Source: Flavobacterium silvaticum (GTDB lineage: Bacteria > Bacteroidota > Bacteroidia > Flavobacteriales > Flavobacteriaceae). Taken from it: 64,000 bases of DNA. Of this stretch, positions 60,683 to 64,000 are shown piece by piece. The notes beneath the pieces are model-generated. The model was not told where the DNA came from, did no database searches, and saw only the letters and a list, made by a program, of their open reading frames with translations. The stretch spans positions 1 through 64,000 of the forward strand of contig NZ_JAAMPU010000104.1 of the NCBI RefSeq assembly GCF_012911565.1, given 5' to 3'. The position numbers and the translations under genes are program-made. The number at the start of each line of letters is the position of its first letter. Position 1 is the stretch's first letter.

Positions 60683-60712
60683 TGCCAAACTTTAATTAAA
60701 TCTTATATTTGC
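60683..60712 (+). promoter_or_regulatory. tRNA promoter
   Basis: TTG at 60683-60685, 19 bases, TATATTTG at 60705-60712. The mature tRNA begins 28 bases later. Confidence 0.75.
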
Positions 60713-60739
60713 ACCCGCAATCACAAAGGTTGTATCCTT

Positions 60740-60813
60740 GGCGAGGTAGCTCAGTCGGTTAGAGCGCAGGATTCATAACCCTGAGGTCGAGAGTTCAAAT
60801 CTCTCTCTCGCTA
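60740..60813 (+). tRNA. tRNA with CAT anticodon (Met, elongator; Ile-k2C not excluded)
   Basis: 74 bases fold as a standard cloverleaf: acceptor GGCGAGG with TCTCGCT, D-arm GCTC/GAGC, anticodon stem CAGGA/CCCTG (inner A-C mismatch) with loop TTCATAA, T-arm GAGAG/CTCTC with TTCAAAT. The anticodon is CAT and no CCA is encoded. Position 1-72 is G-U paired, unlike initiator tRNA, and the D-arm lacks initiator features. Its 3' end faces the integrase gene and is the likely attachment site. Confidence 0.92.
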
Positions 60814-60822
60814 CTTAAAATC

Positions 60823-60850
60823 AAGCACTTATGAAAGTAGGTGCTTTTTT
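60823..60850 (+). terminator. tRNA terminator
   Basis: AAGCAC (60823-60828) pairs with GTGCTT (60841-60846), extended by a wobble and an A-T pair, followed by a T-run. Confidence 0.75.
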
Positions 60851-60856
60851 TGTGTC

Positions 60857-60880
60857 TTGGAGTGAGGTTTTGGAGTGAGG
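60857..60880. repeat. Direct repeat TTGGAGTGAGG x2 next to the integrase
   Basis: Two exact 11-bp copies (60857-60867, 60870-60880) with a 2-base gap lie between the tRNA and the integrase stop codon. Directly repeated short sites next to an attachment site are typical binding sites for integrase arms or excision factors. Confidence 0.6.
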
Positions 60881-60900
60881 AAAAATGTTAAAGACCATCA

Positions 60901-62181
60901 TCAAGAAGCGAAAATTCGGAACTCAAGATTGGCCTTTTCCACTGCTGAAAGAACCGTTGGGTCTATGTAATGGTTATTAAGAACTTCTTGGTTTGAGTGG
61001 GATGACAGAATTTTCGTGTCCTTATTCATTATAGTGTTCATCCACGTCAGATAAGTTTTCCTTAATTCGTCCAAACTAACTTCCTTGGTAATTCCAGCTT
61101 CCTTCCTATAATGTGTGAAAGCTTTACTGACTCTATCCATTATTGTTTTGCTGGAAACCGTTCTCTCAGGGGCAATGATGAACTTATCCTGACCCTTGAA
61201 CTCTTCATAGCCTAACTCCGTTAGCAGTTCCATCAGGTCGGCATTAACTGGAAAGAACTTATTTGCAGTTGCACCGTGGAGGTTCTTGCTTCGCTTTTGC
61301 TTCTCGACCTTCCCATTTGCAACTTGAAAAAATCGCACATCCTGAACCGTAATCATAAGGTCTGACCATTTCAGGTCAACCACTTCTTCGCGGCGGCCAC
61401 CAGTCAGCAAGAATAGTTTGAAGGCATTCTTAAGATAGGGGTAGAACATCGTTTTCTTTTCTCCAGTCTTCATGTTAAAGATTGGTGAGGCATTATCCAC
61501 AGCTTCCAAGACTGCTTCAAATTCAGTTTTGGAGAGGGTTTGGATATTTTGCTTTCCTACTTCCTTTGTAACGTAAACGGCAAATGGGTTCTCCATCTTG
61601 ATTTTTTCTACTGCTACAATGAAATCAAAGAAGCCTTTCATTGCTGCCATCATCTTGTTGAATGTTCTTGGGGCATATTCTTTCTCTGCCCAAGAGTAGA
61701 AGGCGGCAACGTGATGTTGCGAGATTTCGGAAATTGGAAGAAGGGTCACGTTGTCAATCTTCTTGACTGCATCACAGAAGTAAGTGCAAAACCGGATTGT
61801 TTCTTTTCTGTGAGCATCCCCGACTTCTTTCCGAAGATGAACTAACTCATGCTTGCCATTCAGATATTGGTCATATTTGAGAATGCCGCTCACAAGTGTT
61901 TGGATTGTCTGAACTGTTGAGGTTCTTTCCTTCGGTTTATATTCCGGCTGGTAGTTGACCGAGACCATCTCTTTCTTGAATGCTATGGCTTCATCGACGG
62001 CTTCATCATAGTCGCGGCTCAAAAGTGTCTTGACTTTGACTCCTTTGGTGCTTCCTTTGACGTGAAGACGGACGCGATAAACATGACTGTCATGATGCTT
62101 GCAGGTTGGGTTATCTCTCTTGCAGGTGTTGCAATAAATCTTCATTCCTGTGAACTTCGGTTTCTTCAATTTTCCGCTCAT
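60901..62181 (-). CDS. Tyrosine-type site-specific integrase
   Basis: 426 residues. The N-terminus has a zinc-ribbon-like CNTCKRDNPTCKHHDSH, then an arm-binding region, a core-binding helical domain (about 140-220) and a catalytic domain with Arg in LLTGGRREEVVDLKWSDLM, ELRKTYLTW (box II, where the usual His is replaced by an acidic residue), His in ILSSHSNQEV and Tyr in NNHYIDP. It recombines element and host attachment sites. Its position beside the tRNA 3' end marks the edge of an integrated island. It overlaps the next upstream gene by 4 bases. Confidence 0.88.
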   Translation of the reverse strand: MSGKLKKPKFTGMKIYCNTCKRDNPTCKHHDSHVYRVRLHVKGSTKGVKVKTLLSRDYDEAVDEAIAFKKEMVSVNYQPEYKPKERTSTVQTIQTLVSGILKYDQYLNGKHELVHLRKEVGDAHRKETIRFCTYFCDAVKKIDNVTLLPISEISQHHVAAFYSWAEKEYAPRTFNKMMAAMKGFFDFIVAVEKIKMENPFAVYVTKEVGKQNIQTLSKTEFEAVLEAVDNASPIFNMKTGEKKTMFYPYLKNAFKLFLLTGGRREEVVDLKWSDLMITVQDVRFFQVANGKVEKQKRSKNLHGATANKFFPVNADLMELLTELGYEEFKGQDKFIIAPERTVSSKTIMDRVSKAFTHYRKEAGITKEVSLDELRKTYLTWMNTIMNKDTKILSSHSNQEVLNNHYIDPTVLSAVEKANLEFRIFAS

Positions 62182-62546
62182 CTTAAAAGTCGTTTTAGTA
62201 GCTCGTCTTGTTCAGCATCCAAGGGTTCAATGATGGCTAAAGCCTTGTCATTCCTGGTCTGTTCTAAATTAAGAAGAAAATAATTATAAAGCACATCACA
62301 GTCTAAAACATCTTTTAGGATGTTCAACCATTCATTCGGATGCTTGAGCTGAAGGTTTAAGACGAAGGGCTTGGTGACTGCGAACTCCAAGTCAAATTCA
62401 TAGACAAAATCCCTTCTAGCGAATCTATGAACACTTAATTTTTGTTGGAGACACCACCGCTTTGCAGCTTCAGAATCCTTGAGTGAAATCCTTCTGGCAA
62501 CTTCGGTCATTGGAACCAGTGCTAGCGGTTCAGTACGTGATTTCAT
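62178..62546 (-). CDS. Small probable DNA-binding protein, island-borne
   Basis: 122 residues. VPMTEVARRISLKDSEAAKR followed by WCLQQKLSVHRFARRDFVYE looks like a winged-helix, MerR/excisionase-type N-terminal domain (helix-turn-helix, then a beta hairpin). The rest is helical and leucine-rich. Overlap with the integrase gene suggests an excision or regulatory partner. The family is not recognised. The 210 bases upstream (62547-62756) show no gene. Confidence 0.6.
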   Translation of the reverse strand: MKSRTEPLALVPMTEVARRISLKDSEAAKRWCLQQKLSVHRFARRDFVYEFDLEFAVTKPFVLNLQLKHPNEWLNILKDVLDCDVLYNYFLLNLEQTRNDKALAIIEPLDAEQDELLKRLLR

Positions 62547-62756
62547 ATGGTAAACCAGCGCATCTTCCCATTTTTTAGAGCGTGGTTTGGGATTATCAGA
62601 TTCCTAAGAATCATCTACTTCCAAAACTACACAATTATTGAATAGGTTGCAACTGGAGAAGAGCAACAATCATGGGCTTAGTTCATAACAAGAATGCTCA
62701 AATTGCTAACTATTATGCATTCTATGGTAAATCCTGAGAATAAACGACACTTGTTT

Positions 62757-63869
62757 CTACTCCTCTAGGTCAAATGAAGAAAATACCTCATTGTCACCAT
62801 TTGATTCGTAAAGAAGCAAGCTGAACTCTGTTAAATCTGTGACATCAAAATTTATGATATCATTGTCATCCATTTCATACTCAAATTCTGCATTTACATC
62901 GAACGTAATATTTGCATCTATGGTTGTCCACTTGTTCTCTACGTTATAATAAACATCATCCTCCTTATCATAGAATGATGAACCATAATCTCGGAAAGAC
63001 GCTAGAATCTTGATATTCAACTTAATTGTGAGTTGCCCATTTGCATTCTCCTTAGACGCATCGAAGAGAACGCATTGAATTAATTCTAAATCATTAAGTT
63101 CGGGTTCTTCCAGTTCAAAATCATCATAAATTTCATAAAGTTCTTTATTCATAAGCTCTGCCACCTCTTCAAAGTATTGGTCTTTGAGCATTTTAATTAC
63201 TTGACTAAAGTTGTTTTCGACTTCCTTCGATATACTTTGAATGAATAAGACACCTTCTATTCTTGTATTAACTGCACCTAAATAGAGTGAAAGGTCATTG
63301 AGCATAACTAGATTTTCATCTGAACCATATTTCCAGAAATCAGAATCCTTTGATAACACATAAACTTTCGCCTTGTTAACTCTAGCCCAATTATGAATTG
63401 TATTGATAGAAATTGCATCTGGAAACTCGTCCTTTTTCTGACCTTCATCAAATGGTGGCTTCTGATTCCAATACTGACCAAGTATGGTGGTTATATCCGC
63501 AATTTTTGAATCTATTATTTCAACTTTGCTTTCCACTATCCAAGCATCCCATTTTTCAACCATGACCTTGAGTTCCCTATCGACATCTACTCTTTTAAAT
63601 GGAAAGAGGTCTTTGTAGTTATCAAGGTTTTTAAGGATTTTAGCTTTGGATTCAACTTCTTTGGATATTGATGAGAAGGTGGACTTGGCTTCCTTCAGAC
63701 GTTTAGCCATTCGATTCTTTACTTCATCATAAGTGACGCTCGTAATCTTTACCTTGATTTCACCATCCCTCGATAGTTCTCCGAGCTTTTTAATCTTATG
63801 TCCACGAAAGAAGTTATCTCCCTCAAAGATGCTTGTGTCTAAAAAGATTATGTCTGTTTCTAGTTCCAC
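62757..63869 (-). CDS. PIN-domain protein (DUF4935-like), island-borne
   Basis: 370 residues. The N-terminal 190 residues look like a PIN nuclease: acidic residues in IIFLDTSIFEGDNFF, TSVTYDEVKNRM, KKDEFPDAISINTI and VYVLSKDSDFWKYG occupy the expected catalytic positions. The C-terminal 180 residues are acidic and beta-rich, with no recognised domain. Large PIN proteins of this kind may act as RNases in defence or stress. No antitoxin gene is adjacent. Bases 63870-64000 upstream hold no gene in the window. Confidence 0.72.
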   Translation of the reverse strand: MELETDIIFLDTSIFEGDNFFRGHKIKKLGELSRDGEIKVKITSVTYDEVKNRMAKRLKEAKSTFSSISKEVESKAKILKNLDNYKDLFPFKRVDVDRELKVMVEKWDAWIVESKVEIIDSKIADITTILGQYWNQKPPFDEGQKKDEFPDAISINTIHNWARVNKAKVYVLSKDSDFWKYGSDENLVMLNDLSLYLGAVNTRIEGVLFIQSISKEVENNFSQVIKMLKDQYFEEVAELMNKELYEIYDDFELEEPELNDLELIQCVLFDASKENANGQLTIKLNIKILASFRDYGSSFYDKEDDVYYNVENKWTTIDANITFDVNAEFEYEMDDNDIINFDVTDLTEFSLLLYESNGDNEVFSSFDLEE

Positions 63870-64000
63870 AATAGAATGTTGATTAGTGAGAAGTAAATAT
63901 ACCCAATAATCATTTTGAGTAATTGTAAATAATCGATGATTTGTAAAATTTAACCGATTAAAAGAAGATTGAAATTCAGTAGCTTATCAGGTTTTATTGT

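Overview
The window reads as a chromosomal segment of a member of the Bacteroidota, most likely Flavobacteriaceae (Flavobacterium or a close relative). Reasons: -7 promoter elements of the form TAnnTTTG are common (several with a TTG 19 bp upstream); the proteins match Flavobacteriia families (DUF4290, DUF2279, the long 482-residue GAPDH, paired SurA-like isomerases next to MoxR, a START-like protein); and intergenic spaces carry the short-period repeats typical of this group. Nearly all of the window is coding, on both strands.

Layout. 0-3 kb: tail of an upstream gene, prfC, then a 1.1 kb gene-free stretch of nested inverted repeats holding a structured repeat that recurs at 49.9 kb. 3-7.5 kb: two periplasmic parvulin-type isomerases and a MoxR ATPase. 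7.5-11.5 kb: a lipoprotein, a membrane-anchored protein with copper-monooxygenase-like motifs, and two overlapping acyltransferase-3 genes. 11.8-14 kb: aconitase.

14.1-22.8 kb holds the most interesting locus: one minus-strand operon that starts with a 76-residue double-glycine leader peptide with four cysteines in its core. It continues with two paralogous glycosyltransferase-like proteins whose C-termini look like PqqD-type peptide-recognition domains, a third glycosyltransferase-like protein, a fusion of a degenerate C39 domain with VKOR and thioredoxin domains, a C39-peptidase ABC exporter and an HlyD adaptor. I read it as a candidate glycosylated, disulfide-bonded peptide (glycocin-like) system that I cannot assign to a described class.

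23.2-29.8 kb: a two-component phosphorelay with CheR and CheB but no chemoreceptor. 29.8-33.7 kb: an APC permease and a lipid-linked sugar pair (GtrB-like GT2 plus a polytopic membrane protein). 33.7-41.5 kb: DinB, GAPDH, HtrA, then dapF-GNAT-mltG-DUF2279 and a lysozyme-like protein. 41.6-46.3 kb: DJ-1/PfpI, an MdaB-like quinone reductase, a Crp/Fnr regulator, a tetrapyrrole methylase, LMW phosphatase and dnaA. 46.4-60.6 kb: housekeeping genes including ribD, mtaB, murA (catalytic Cys replaced by Asp), recQ, fmt and an HU protein. At 60.74 kb a tRNA-Met(CAT) is followed directly by a tyrosine integrase, a small probable DNA-binding protein and a PIN-domain protein: the start of an integrated island that continues past the window.
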